64,000 nucleotides of DNA from CAVSUR01 sp963846005 (lineage in GTDB: Bacteria > Actinomycetota > Actinomycetes > Streptosporangiales > Streptosporangiaceae): NCBI GenBank assembly GCA_963846005.1, contig CAWJUH010000003.1:1240001-1304000 (forward strand). Reading direction: 5' to 3'. Positions 8,214-17,101 of the stretch are shown one piece after another (within the stretch, counting starts at the first letter, position 1; each line of letters opens with the position of its first letter). The translations under genes were made by a program, and so were the position numbers. The notes beneath the pieces were generated by a model. The model made no database searches and had not been told where the DNA came from. It was given only the letters and a program-made list of their open reading frames with translations.

Positions 8214-11200
8214 ATGACTTGCGGGTCTTGCGGGACCGAGCTTCCGGCTGGGGCGAAATTCTGCCTGGAATGCGGCACGTCTGTCCTGGCTGTCTGCGCG
8301 TCTTGCGGCACGGATCTTCCGCCAGCTGCGAAGTTCTGCCTGGAGTGCGGTGCCCGCGCGGTGACCGGGGCGCGGGTGGCGGGTGGAGGGCCGGCCCGGC
8401 CGGTGACCGCCCGAGATCCGGCGGCTGGGCCGGTGGCGGAGCGGCGGGTGTGCTCGGTGTTGTTCTGTGACCTGGTGGGGTTCACGCCGTTGTCAGAGTC
8501 GCGGGATCCCGAGGGCGTGCGAGAACTGCTGAGCGAGTATTTCGCGGTGGCCCGGACGATCATCGGCCGGTACGGCGGCATCGTGGAGAAGTTCATCGGC
8601 GATGCGGTGATGGCGGTGTGGGGCACCCCTGTCGCCACCGAAGGGGATGCCGAGCGGGCGGTCCGCGCCGGGCTGGATCTGGTGGCCGCCGTGGCCGACC
8701 TGGGGGTGAGCGCGGGGGTGGCGGGGCTGGCGGCGCGGGCGGGGGTGGTGACCGGGGAGGTCGCGGTCACCTTGGGCGCGGCCGGCGAGGGGATGGTGGC
8801 CGGGGATGCGGTGAACACCGCCGCCCGGGTCCAGACCGCTGCCGGGCCCGGAACCGTGCTCACCGACAGCGGCACGCAGCGGCTGGCGGCGGCCGGGGTG
8901 GCGTTCGCCGACGCCGGCGAGCATGCGCTGAAGGGCAAGGCCGAGCCGCAGCGCCTGTGGCGGGCGACCCGGGTGCTGGCGGGGGTGGGGGGTTCTCAGC
9001 GGGTGGATGGGCTGGAGGCTCCGCTGACCGGCCGGGACGCCGAGCTGCGCACCATCAGGGAACTGTTCCACGCCGCCGCGGACCGGCGGGTGCCGCGGAT
9101 GGTGGTGGTGGCCGGGCCGGCCGGGGTGGGCAAGTCCCGGCTGGGCTGGGAATTCAACAAGTACATCGACGGGCTCGCGCAGCAGGTGTGGTGGCACCGC
9201 GGCCGGTGCCTGTCCTACGGCGACGGCGTCGCGTTCTGGGCCCTGGCCGAAATCATCCGCCAGCGGCTCAGCATCGCCGAAGACGACCCCGCCGCCGAGG
9301 CCGCCGCCAAGCTCGCCGGAGGCCTGGACCAGTACATCCCAGACCCTGCCGAGCGAGAGTATGCCGGGGTCCGGCTCGCGAGACTGCTGGGCATCACCCC
9401 GGCCGGTGACAATGGGACCGCCCTGGCGCGGGAGGAGTTGTTCGCGGGGTGGCGGCTGTTCGTCGAACGGCTTGCTGCCAGCGCCCCGGTGGTGCTGCTG
9501 ATCGAAGACGCCCACCACGCCGACCCCGGGCTGCTGGACTTCCTGGACTACCTCACCGACTGGATCCGCGGCCTGCCGGTTTTCGTGCTCGTCCTGGCCC
9601 GCCCCGATCTCGCCGAGGCCCGGCCCGGGTTCGGCACCGGGCGCAACCGCACCACCCTCACGCTCGACCCCCTCGACCCTGCCTCCACCGACCGCCTCGT
9701 CGACGCCCTCGTCCCCGGCATGCCCGCCGCGGCCCGCGCAAGAATCACCCGCCATGCCCAGGGCCTGCCGTTGTTTGCCGTCGAAACTATCCGCGCGCTG
9801 ATCGACCGCGACATCGTCCAGCCCCGCGACGGCATCTACCGCCTCGTATGCGACATCGGCGAACTCCAGGTCCCCGACAGCCTGCACGCCCTGCTCGCCG
9901 CCCGGCTCGACGCCCTCGACCCCGCCGTCCGCCGGCTGATCGCCGACGCCGCCGTGCTGGGCACCACCTTCCCCGCTGACGCCCTGGCCGCCGTCTCCGA
10001 CCAGGACGACACCGACGTCCGCTCCGGGCTGGCGGACCTGCTGCGCCGCGAAGTCCTCACCATCTCCGCCGACCCGCTGTCACCGGAGAAAGGCAGTTAC
10101 GCCTTCGCCCAGGACATGCTCCGCCAGGTCGCCTACGACACCCTGTCCCGCCGCGACCGCAAAACCCGCCACCTCGCCGTCGCCGCCCACCTCCGGGCAA
10201 CCTTCCCCAACGACGGGGAAGAAGTAGCTGACGTCATCGCCCGCCACTACCTCGACGCCCTCCACGCCCTCCCCGACGCCGGCGACACCCCGCAGATCCG
10301 CGAACACGCCATCACCGCGCTCACCCGCGCCGCCGAACGCGCCGACCGCACCGGCGCCCCCGCCACCGCCGCCAACAGCTACGCCACCGCCGCCCAGCTC
10401 ACCCGCGAACACGCCCCCGGCGGCGGGCAGCCCGCCGCCCAAACGGCCGCCGGCCTCCAGACCGCCGGTCAGCTGTGGGAACACGCCGCCAAAGCCGCCT
10501 CCGCTAACGCCGACTACGTGATGCAGGGAGACTATGCGGCCCGCGCCCGCGAGTACTACCTCAGCGGCGGCCAGACGCGCCCCGCTGCCCGTGCCCAAGT
10601 CACCGTCGGGGCCGCGCTCCAGAACCGGGGTCGTCATGCCGAAGCCCGCGAACTGCTCACCGCCGCCCTGGCCGACTTGCGGAGCGACCCAGACTCCGAC
10701 ACCATACGCGCCCTCCAGGTAATAGCGGGGCTGGAGATGTTCTCCGGATCATCTGAGGCCGACCGGCTCACCGCCGAGGCCCTTGCCCTCGGGCAATCCG
10801 TGGACCCCAGCCCCGGCCAGCTCAGCAAGCTCCTTTTCCTTCGTGGGACCTTCCACGGCATGGCTGGCCGGAATCCGCAGGCAGTTGCCTATCTGCGCGA
10901 AGCCGCCCGGCTGGCCACACAGGCCGGAGACAAAACGTATCTCGCGATGATAGTGGGAAACCTGGCCGACGCCCTGGCCGGGACCGATCCCGCAGCCGCT
11001 GCGGAAGCCGCCCAGACCGCCATCGGCCATTCCCGCCAGACCGGTGACCGGTATGCCCTGGCGGTATCGATCACTAACGCTGCGGAGGCTTGGCTGCAGC
11101 TCGGCGACTGGGACACCGCCGAGAAGATCCTCACCGAAGCCATCGGCTCCGACGGCCTCGCTGATATTGAATATGTTCCCTGCTGCCATGGCTGGCTGGC

Positions 11201-11822
11201 TGCACTGCGCGGCGACAACGACTCGGCGGCGGCCACACTCGCCGCGCTGACCGAAATGCGGGACACTGAAGATGTCCAGGACCAGGCAGAACTCGCCGTC
11301 GCCGAGGCTTTCACCGCCGCCGCATTCCACCGGCCCGAGACCGCGCTGGCCCTCGCCCGCGCCGTGTTGGCCCACGTCCACGCCGGCGCACTAGCGATCA
11401 ACCATACCTACGGGCGGTGGGCCTGGCCGCTGGCTGCCCGCACCGCCAGCGAGCTCGGCGACACCTCCGCCGTCCGCGAGCTCCTCGACATGCTCGACCG
11501 CTGGCGGCCCGGCGACCTGGGGCCACTAGTGCACGCGGAACGAGACCTCGCCCTAGCCCGCCAGGCCGGCCACGATGAAGACCCGGGCGCCGCAGCAGCC
11601 TTCGCCGCTGCCATCAGCCGCCTGCGCCAGCAAGGCAGCAGCCCCTACCACCTCGGCCACGGCCTCCTCGACCACGCCCAGTACCTGCTGCGTGCCGGCA
11701 ACACCGAGACCGCCGAAGAAGCCATCAGTGAAGCCGGACGTATCGCCGGCCTGCTTCGCTGCCTGCCGCTAGCCGACCGCGCCGCAGAAATATCGCCGAA
11801 AGGTACTCCGATTCGCAGCTAG
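8214..11822 (+). CDS. Class III adenylate/guanylate cyclase with double zinc ribbon, AAA ATPase and TPR-like region
   Basis: 1202 residues. Two CxxC...CxxC zinc ribbons are at the N-terminus (Cys3/6/17/20 and Cys28/31/42/45). A class III cyclase domain at ~77-255 has both metal aspartates (Asp86 in FCDLVGF, Asp130 in FIGDAVMAVWG), the adenine-type Lys126 and the transition-state Asn/Arg of VNTAARVQ, so it looks active. The STAND/AAA module has Walker A AGPAGVGKS and Walker B VLLIEDAHHAD. The C-terminal ~600 residues are helical and TPR-like. No membrane segments are seen, so it is probably cytosolic. It stands upstream of three cNMP-binding proteins and is the likely source of their ligand (inference). 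Confidence 0.93.
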   Translation: MTCGSCGTELPAGAKFCLECGTSVLAVCASCGTDLPPAAKFCLECGARAVTGARVAGGGPARPVTARDPAAGPVAERRVCSVLFCDLVGFTPLSESRDPEGVRELLSEYFAVARTIIGRYGGIVEKFIGDAVMAVWGTPVATEGDAERAVRAGLDLVAAVADLGVSAGVAGLAARAGVVTGEVAVTLGAAGEGMVAGDAVNTAARVQTAAGPGTVLTDSGTQRLAAAGVAFADAGEHALKGKAEPQRLWRATRVLAGVGGSQRVDGLEAPLTGRDAELRTIRELFHAAADRRVPRMVVVAGPAGVGKSRLGWEFNKYIDGLAQQVWWHRGRCLSYGDGVAFWALAEIIRQRLSIAEDDPAAEAAAKLAGGLDQYIPDPAEREYAGVRLARLLGITPAGDNGTALAREELFAGWRLFVERLAASAPVVLLIEDAHHADPGLLDFLDYLTDWIRGLPVFVLVLARPDLAEARPGFGTGRNRTTLTLDPLDPASTDRLVDALVPGMPAAARARITRHAQGLPLFAVETIRALIDRDIVQPRDGIYRLVCDIGELQVPDSLHALLAARLDALDPAVRRLIADAAVLGTTFPADALAAVSDQDDTDVRSGLADLLRREVLTISADPLSPEKGSYAFAQDMLRQVAYDTLSRRDRKTRHLAVAAHLRATFPNDGEEVADVIARHYLDALHALPDAGDTPQIREHAITALTRAAERADRTGAPATAANSYATAAQLTREHAPGGGQPAAQTAAGLQTAGQLWEHAAKAASANADYVMQGDYAARAREYYLSGGQTRPAARAQVTVGAALQNRGRHAEARELLTAALADLRSDPDSDTIRALQVIAGLEMFSGSSEADRLTAEALALGQSVDPSPGQLSKLLFLRGTFHGMAGRNPQAVAYLREAARLATQAGDKTYLAMIVGNLADALAGTDPAAAAEAAQTAIGHSRQTGDRYALAVSITNAAEAWLQLGDWDTAEKILTEAIGSDGLADIEYVPCCHGWLAALRGDNDSAAATLAALTEMRDTEDVQDQAELAVAEAFTAAAFHRPETALALARAVLAHVHAGALAINHTYGRWAWPLAARTASELGDTSAVRELLDMLDRWRPGDLGPLVHAERDLALARQAGHDEDPGAAAAFAAAISRLRQQGSSPYHLGHGLLDHAQYLLRAGNTETAEEAISEAGRIAGLLRCLPLADRAAEISPKGTPIRS

Positions 11823-11853
11823 CCGACCGGACCGAGCTGCCGCGACCTTTCGG

Positions 11854-12261
11854 TTAGCGGTTCTCCGCCTCGCGGACGCGCTCGACCATCATTTCCAGCA
11901 GGGCCCAGGCCACTCCGGGGTGTTCCATGGCGAAGGGCCGGAATTCCCAGCCAGCAAACATGAGGCAGCGCAGGTCGGTTCGCGCAGTAATCTTGGCCGA
12001 GCGGTGTGAGTGGTCGATCAAGGCCATCTCGCCGAAATAGTCACCCGGCGAAAGAACGCGGGTCTCATCGCCGTGCACGCTTACTGTTGCCTGGCCGTCC
12101 GCGATGACGCCGAAGGTGATGCCAGTCCGCCCCTCATCGGTGATGTCTCGGCCTGCCGGGAAGTCTTGTGCGTGCGCCTGGTCCGCGAGCTTGGCCAGAT
12201 CCTTCTTAGACAGGGTCGAAAAGAGTGGCACCTGGGCCAGGATGTCCTGTGGCGTCGTCAT
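11854..12261 (-). CDS. Stand-alone cyclic nucleotide-binding domain protein
   Basis: 135 residues that are almost only a CAP-family cNMP-binding domain. The phosphate-binding cassette reads FGEMALIDHSHRSAKI, with the Glu and Arg-Ser that contact the cyclic phosphate. There is no DNA-binding HTH and no transporter part, so it would act as a receptor through protein contacts. It is convergent with the cyclase that ends 31 bp away. The 279-bp gap to the GAF gene (12262-12540) must hold divergent promoters; no operator was recognised there. Confidence 0.88.
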   Translation of the reverse strand: MTTPQDILAQVPLFSTLSKKDLAKLADQAHAQDFPAGRDITDEGRTGITFGVIADGQATVSVHGDETRVLSPGDYFGEMALIDHSHRSAKITARTDLRCLMFAGWEFRPFAMEHPGVAWALLEMMVERVREAENR

Positions 12262-12540
12262 GACGCAGATGGTACGCGCGTAGCGAGGCGGGCGGCAGTA
12301 ACTTTGCTCGCCGCGATCATGCCCGGCAGACCGCGGGCCAGGGCTTTCGCGCCGCTCGCGGCAACCGGCTGGAGATCACTATCCCGGATCCGCTGAACCG
12401 TCGTATCGGTTCTCCGGGGGCACACCCGAATGCCATTATGGTCGGGGCTCTGAGTGGGGTGGGGTGAGGAACCTGTCAGGCGCGAGGGGTGAGCGGCGAG
12501 CGGCCGGCGGCGGACGCACCGGAGATCCGCTGGTGGCGTC

Positions 12541-13278
12541 ATGACGAGCCCGGACGAGCTGCTGCGGGAAATCGGCGAGCTGGCTACTTCCCTGGGACCG
12601 GCGGTGCGCCCGGCCGGTACCGACGAGCTGCTGCACGCGCTGGCAGAGACGGCGCGCCGCCTGTTCAGCGCGGCCGCCTGCTCGCTGGCGCTGCTCAGCG
12701 AAGACGAGTCGGAGTTGATCTACACGACGGCGGCAGGTGCCGGCGCGGGTGACGTGACCGGCATGCGGATTCCGTCGTCGCAGGGCATCGCGGGCTGGGT
12801 GGTGCAGTCCGGTCAGCCGATCGCGATCAGCGATCTGGCGGCCGACTCTCGGTTTTCCCGCGAGGTGGCCGAGCAGACCGGGTATGTGCCGCAGGCGATC
12901 TTGGCGGTGCCGGTCGAGACGGCGCAGCGGATGCTGGGGGTCATCAGCCTGCTGGACCGGGACCCGCGCCGGCCCGGGGCCGGGCAGGACATGGCGCTGC
13001 TTTCGCTGTTTGCCGACCAGGCCGCGCTGGCACTGGCCAGCGTGGAAAGGTTCGGCATGCTCGGCCGGGTGCTGCTGGCCGCACTGGCCGACGCGGCGGC
13101 CGGCCGTGACCTGGTCCTCGCGCTGCGCCGGGCCGCCGACGCGCTTCCGGCCGGGGACGATGACCTGGAGTCGCTGGCCGCGAGCTTCGCGTCGCTGGCG
13201 CGGCGCGGGCCCGCGGAACGGCGGCTGGCCCTGGCGGTGCTCCGGGACGTCGGGGACTACCTGGACCAGCGGCCGTGA
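12541..13278 (+). CDS. GAF-domain protein
   Basis: 245 residues. Residues ~20-170 form a GAF domain (IPSSQGIAGWVVQSGQPIAI, then LAVPVETAQRMLGVISLLDR and ADQAALALASVERF). The C-terminal ~70 residues are Ala/Arg-rich helix with no recognised output domain. ATG start after GGAG. GAF domains bind cyclic nucleotides, chromophores or other small ligands; which one here is unknown. The gene overlaps the subtilase start by 4 bp (GTGA), so the two are co-translated. Confidence 0.88.
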   Translation: MTSPDELLREIGELATSLGPAVRPAGTDELLHALAETARRLFSAAACSLALLSEDESELIYTTAAGAGAGDVTGMRIPSSQGIAGWVVQSGQPIAISDLAADSRFSREVAEQTGYVPQAILAVPVETAQRMLGVISLLDRDPRRPGAGQDMALLSLFADQAALALASVERFGMLGRVLLAALADAAAGRDLVLALRRAADALPAGDDDLESLAASFASLARRGPAERRLALAVLRDVGDYLDQRP

Positions 13279-14108
13279 CGGCCCCGCTGCGGCCGGCCTG
13301 GAGCGACGTCTTCGCTCCTGAGGTGTTGCGCCCGGTGCCGCGAATCGGGCTGTCGATCGACCGGGACTGGGCGTGGGGCGGGGCCACCGGCGCGGGTATC
13401 ACCGTGGCCGTGGTCGACAGCGGCGTTGATGCTGCGCATCCGGCCGTGGCCAGGGTCGAACGGGCGGCCGCGTTCGGGTGGGATCCGGAGGCGCGGCAGG
13501 CGGTCTGCACGGAAGGCCCGCATGACGACCTGTTCGGTCACGGCACGGCCTGCGCGGGCATCATCCGGCGCGCCGCCCCTGATGTGTCCTTGTGGTCGGT
13601 GCGCGTGCTCGGCAGCCGGCTATCGGGCAAGGGAGTGGTGTTCGCAGCGGGCCTGCGCTGGGCGATCGCCCAGGGCGCGCGGGTGGTCAACCTGTCGCTG
13701 AGCACCGGCCGCGAGGATTACTACGGGCTGTTCCACGAGATCGCCGACGAGGCGGCGTTCGCTGGCGTGGTGCTGGTCTGCGCGGCTAACAATGTGCCGG
13801 CGCCGACCTATCCGGCTCAGTTCTCCGCGGTCATCTCGGTCGCGGCCCATGACGGGCGGGATACGTTCGGCTTCGACGCCAACCCGGCGCCGCCGGTCGA
13901 CTTCGGCGCCCCCGGAATCGACGTCGAGGTGCCGTGGCTGGCCGGCGGCACGATCGTCGCCACGGGCAACTCGTTCGCGGCCCCGCATGTGACCGGGCTG
14001 GTGGCGAGGCTGCTGAGCAAGCACCCCCACCTCACGCCGTACGAGGTCAAGACGGTGCTACGTGCTGTGGCCAGCAACGCCGGGGCGCCGGGATCCGGCG
14101 ATGACTGA
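13275..14108 (+). CDS. Cytosolic S8 (subtilisin-like) serine protease
   Basis: 277 residues with a complete catalytic triad: Asp48 (VAVVDSGVDAAH), His89 (FGHGTACAG) and Ser233 (GNSFAAPHVTG), plus the oxyanion Asn172. It has no signal peptide and no I9 propeptide, which is unusual for extracellular subtilases and typical of intracellular or RiPP-processing subtilases. GTG start coupled to the GAF gene; its last 8 bp overlap the Crp gene. It lies 776 bp before a repeat-peptide gene, which could be its substrate (inference). Confidence 0.9.
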   Translation: MTAPLRPAWSDVFAPEVLRPVPRIGLSIDRDWAWGGATGAGITVAVVDSGVDAAHPAVARVERAAAFGWDPEARQAVCTEGPHDDLFGHGTACAGIIRRAAPDVSLWSVRVLGSRLSGKGVVFAAGLRWAIAQGARVVNLSLSTGREDYYGLFHEIADEAAFAGVVLVCAANNVPAPTYPAQFSAVISVAAHDGRDTFGFDANPAPPVDFGAPGIDVEVPWLAGGTIVATGNSFAAPHVTGLVARLLSKHPHLTPYEVKTVLRAVASNAGAPGSGDD

Positions 14109-14784
14109 GCCGGCCGACGCGCTGCGTGACTCAGCCCTGCTCCGGTCACTGCCGGCTGCGGAGCTCGAGATCATCGCCGTAGCGTCCCGGCTGCGGACCT
14201 TCCGCCGCGGCCAGGTGGTGTTCACCAGGGGCGATCCGAGCGACAGCCTGATCGTCGTGGTCTCGGGCCGGGTCAAGGTCGTGGTCCGGTCCGCGGACGG
14301 CGGCGAGCTGACCCTGGCGGTCATCGGACCGGGCGGGGTGTTCGGGGAACTCAGCATCGCCGACAACGGCCCCCGGTCGGCGGATGCCGAAACGCTGGAA
14401 GACTGCCGGCTGCTCCTGATCCCTGGCCAGGCGGTCCGGGACATCTGCCTGCGCGTGCCCTCCCTCGGGCAGGCCCTGACCTGCTCGATTGCGGCCAGCC
14501 TCCGGCGGCTCACCGAGGCGGCCTCGGACCTGGTTTTCCTGGACCTCCCGCGGCGGCTTGCGAAACTGCTGCTGAGCCAGCCCCGGGGAGATGATGGCAT
14601 CGTCCGGGCCCGGCTGAGCCAGCAAGAGCTGGCGCATCAGGCCGGCAGTACCCGGCAGAGCGTCAACGCCGCCCTGCGCGGCTTCGAGCGACGCGGATGG
14701 ATCGAACTGTCCGGCCGGGCCGTGACCGTGCGACAGGAGGCGGCACTCGGCCGGTTCGCCGGGGATCCGGTGTCGGCCAGCTGA
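14101..14784 (+). CDS. Crp/Fnr-family transcriptional regulator
   Basis: 227 residues. The N-terminal cNMP-binding domain (cassette FGELSIADNGPRSADAE) is followed by a dimer helix and a C-terminal winged helix (LSQQELAHQAGSTRQSVNAAL). In the cassette Glu and the Arg-Ser pair are present, consistent with cyclic nucleotide binding. The ATG at 14101 overlaps the subtilase stop by 8 bp; the same frame is open to 14062 but that part is inside the protease. It probably responds to the adjacent cyclases and may control the peptide gene 100 bp downstream (inference). Confidence 0.9.
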   Translation: MTEPADALRDSALLRSLPAAELEIIAVASRLRTFRRGQVVFTRGDPSDSLIVVVSGRVKVVVRSADGGELTLAVIGPGGVFGELSIADNGPRSADAETLEDCRLLLIPGQAVRDICLRVPSLGQALTCSIAASLRRLTEAASDLVFLDLPRRLAKLLLSQPRGDDGIVRARLSQQELAHQAGSTRQSVNAALRGFERRGWIELSGRAVTVRQEAALGRFAGDPVSAS

Positions 14785-14883
14785 CAGCCTGCGCGTCGGC
14801 CAAGTGACTGACAGCCGCAGCACGAACGGGCATCCTGACGGCAGTTGATCCTCCGGTAACCCCGGATCCGAAAGGGGAGGACC

Positions 14884-15126
14884 ATGAGCGAGCAGAACCA
14901 GGCGCCTCACACGCGTCCCGACGACGACGACACCGCGGGCCACAAGTTCCCGAAGTCCGATGACGTCGATGACACCGCGGGCCACAGGATGGCCAGGTCG
15001 GATGACGCCGACGACACCGCGGGCCATGCCCACATCAAGTCGGATGACGCCGACGACACCGCGGGCCATGCCCACATCAAGTCGGATGACGCCGACGACG
15101 TCGGGGGCCACAGCCGCGCACGTTGA
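14884..15126 (+). CDS. 80-residue tandem-repeat peptide (possible multi-core precursor)
   Basis: A small acidic protein with a 12-residue leader-like N-terminus and then five tandem units of about 14 residues with the consensus SDDxDDTAGHxxxK/R. Asp, Gly and His positions are invariant except for one T-A to V-G change in the last unit. There is a very strong ribosome site (AAAGGGGAGG) and a hairpin follows, so it is probably abundantly expressed as its own transcript. No Cys, no signal peptide. Repeats separated by Lys/Arg suggest multiple excised units or a metal-binding array. I recognise no established family; DxxGH-type repeats in other short actinobacterial proteins are an impression I cannot verify. 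Confidence 0.8.
   Translation: MSEQNQAPHTRPDDDDTAGHKFPKSDDVDDTAGHRMARSDDADDTAGHAHIKSDDADDTAGHAHIKSDDADDVGGHSRAR
14998..15081 (+). repeat. Perfect 42-bp tandem duplication inside the repeat peptide gene
   Basis: Units 14998-15039 and 15040-15081 are identical at every base and encode repeats 3 and 4. The other units are diverged, so this is the most recent expansion of the array. Confidence 0.9.
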
Positions 15127-15232
15127 CGGCGCCGGCAGCGACGTCTCCAACTTCATCTCTTGCGGACACTAGCGGCGCTGACGCTCGCGCCGTCGAAAGC
15201 GCTGCAGTGGGTGACGACCGATTCCGGGGGGC

Positions 15233-15267
15233 CGGGAGAGCGGGCAGGCAGCCTGCCCGCTCTCCCG
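15233..15267 (+). terminator. Long hairpin between the peptide gene and the MFS-cNMP gene
   Basis: A 35-bp perfect palindrome (17-bp arms around a single A; in practice 16 bp with a 3-nt loop) starting with CGGGAGAGCGGGCAGGC, about 106 bp after the peptide stop. It has no U-tract. Likely terminator, or an attenuator in front of the exporter. Confidence 0.72.
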
Positions 15268-15310
15268 CTTGCCGCGCGGAGGGCGGACCTGCGCCGCCGG
15301 GCATTGCGGC

Positions 15311-17026
15311 ATGACATCGCCTGACCCAGCCGCCGAGAACGCCGGCCTAGCGCCCGGCGGCAGGGCACGGGGGCGCGGCCGTTACCGGGACGCGCTCGGT
15401 CACCGCGACATGCGGCTGCTGATCGCGGCGTTTCTGGTCGACCAGGTCGGCAGCTGGTCGTACGCAGTCGTGCTCTCGGTGTATGTCTTCGACCGCACTC
15501 ATTCCGCTCAGTGGCTGGCCGCGCTGGGCATCTGCCGGTGGGGTCCCGGCCTGCTGCTGGCTGGCTACGGGGGCGTGATCGCCGACCGCTATCAGCGCAC
15601 CACCGTGATGATCGTCTCGTCGCTGGCCAGCGCGGTGCTGATGACGGGCATGGCGGTCTCGGTGGCCGCCGATGCGCCGGTGGCGCTGCTGCTGGGGATC
15701 GTGGCGCTGTCGTCCGTGGCGCTGGCACCCTACCGGCCCGCCGCGGGGGCGCTCACGCCCGAGGTGGTCGGCGAGCAGGACCTGGCCGCCGCCAACTCGA
15801 TCTTCGCCGCGCTGGAGAACCTGGTGGTGGTGATCGGGCCGGGCGTCGGCGGCCTGCTGCTGCTGACCGGTCAGCCCGTCATCGGCGTCGCCATCAACGC
15901 GGCCAGCTTCGCCGTGGCGGCCGCGCTGACCGCCCGGTTGCGGGTCCGCTCCCGCGGGAGCGGAGGCACCGGGGATAGCGCCGCCGCGGAGTGGGTCGCG
16001 GGGCTGCGGGCGCTGGCCGCCCAGCGTGTGGCGCTCGCGGTGGTGTTGTTCTGTGCTCTTGACTCCGCCGTCTACGGAGCGAGCACCGTGCTGTACGTGC
16101 CGCTGTCGGTCCGGCTGGGCACCGGGGCCGATGGCTACAGCTACCTGCTGGCCGGGTCCGCGCTCGGCGGGGTGCTCGGGGCGGGCCTGGCGAACCGGCT
16201 CAGCGGCGCGTCCCGGCTGGCTCCGGTGATCATGGGCAGCATCTGCCTGCAAGCGGTGCCGTTCCTGCTGATCATTCCGGTGCGCTGGCCGGTGCTGGCC
16301 GGCGCGCTGCAGGTCGCCTCCGGCGTCGGCATGGTCATCGTCGACGTGCTGGCGCTCACCAGCCTGCAGCGCGACCTGCCCGGGGACGTGCTCAGCCGGG
16401 TACTCGGAATCTTCGACACCCTGGTGCTGGGCGGAATCCTGCTGGCCAGCCTGGTCGCTGGCATCCTCATCGCGCACGCCGGCCTGACGGCCGGGCTGAT
16501 CGCGGTCGGGGCCGGGATCCCGGTCATCGCGCTGGCCGGCCTGCCGACGCTGCTGCGCGCCGACCGAACCTCAGCGGCCGTGGCCGCCCGGCTGCGGCCC
16601 CGGGTCGAGTTGCTGTCCCGGCTCGACCTGCTGGCCGGCTCGGACCGCACCACCCTGGAACGGCTGGCCGGCGGCGCCGAGGAGGTCCCCATGGCGCCAG
16701 GCGCGGTCGTGATCCGGGAGGGCGACCAGGCCGACGCGCTATGGATCCTCACCCGCGGCGTGCTGTCAGTATCCGCCCAGGGCCGGGAGCTGACTCCGGT
16801 GACCGCGCCTGGCTACGTAGGCGAGATCGGGCTGCTGCGCGGCATCCCGCGCACGGCCACCATTCGCGCGGTGGAGGAATGCTCGCTGCTGCGCATTGAC
16901 GGGCCCGATTTCCTGGCGGCTCTGCAGGCCAGCCCGCCGAGCGCCTCGCTGCTGTCAGTCGCCGGCGCCCGGCTGGCCCGCACTCCGGCCCGAAGCTCCC
17001 GGCCTCCCGTTCGCCAGAGGCCGTAA
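15311..17026 (+). CDS. MFS transporter fused to a C-terminal cyclic nucleotide-binding domain
   Basis: 571 residues. About 12 membrane segments occupy residues ~35-430, with the loop GVIADRYQRTTVMIV after TM2. A hydrophilic C-terminal cNMP-binding domain (~440-560) contains IREGDQADALWI and the cassette YVGEIGLLRGIPRTATI. The start ATG at 15311 follows the hairpin; the frame is open back to 15269 (TTG), within the hairpin. MFS-CNB fusions are known but uncommon. The architecture implies transport gated by cAMP or cGMP (inference), consistent with the cyclases on either side. Its cargo could be the product of the peptide gene upstream. Confidence 0.9.
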   Translation: MTSPDPAAENAGLAPGGRARGRGRYRDALGHRDMRLLIAAFLVDQVGSWSYAVVLSVYVFDRTHSAQWLAALGICRWGPGLLLAGYGGVIADRYQRTTVMIVSSLASAVLMTGMAVSVAADAPVALLLGIVALSSVALAPYRPAAGALTPEVVGEQDLAAANSIFAALENLVVVIGPGVGGLLLLTGQPVIGVAINAASFAVAAALTARLRVRSRGSGGTGDSAAAEWVAGLRALAAQRVALAVVLFCALDSAVYGASTVLYVPLSVRLGTGADGYSYLLAGSALGGVLGAGLANRLSGASRLAPVIMGSICLQAVPFLLIIPVRWPVLAGALQVASGVGMVIVDVLALTSLQRDLPGDVLSRVLGIFDTLVLGGILLASLVAGILIAHAGLTAGLIAVGAGIPVIALAGLPTLLRADRTSAAVAARLRPRVELLSRLDLLAGSDRTTLERLAGGAEEVPMAPGAVVIREGDQADALWILTRGVLSVSAQGRELTPVTAPGYVGEIGLLRGIPRTATIRAVEECSLLRIDGPDFLAALQASPPSASLLSVAGARLARTPARSSRPPVRQRP

Positions 17027-17101
17027 CGCGCGGCCGGGCCGGCCGAGCTGGCGAGAGTGGAGTCAACTGCTGGGCCGGGTGCTGCGGTCTATCGTGGTTT
17101 C

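Noticed and set aside
7754..8938. A 394-codon minus-strand open frame
   Set aside because: Mostly antisense to the zinc-ribbon cyclase; only a short stretch at ~7810-7920 looks protein-like and cannot be assigned.
14785..14883. A Crp-type GTG...CAC operator before the repeat peptide gene
   Set aside because: No palindrome with correct spacing was found, although regulation by the adjacent Crp protein remains plausible.
14998..15081. Tandem repeats considered as a CRISPR array
   Set aside because: Units are contiguous without spacers and encode the in-frame peptide repeats.
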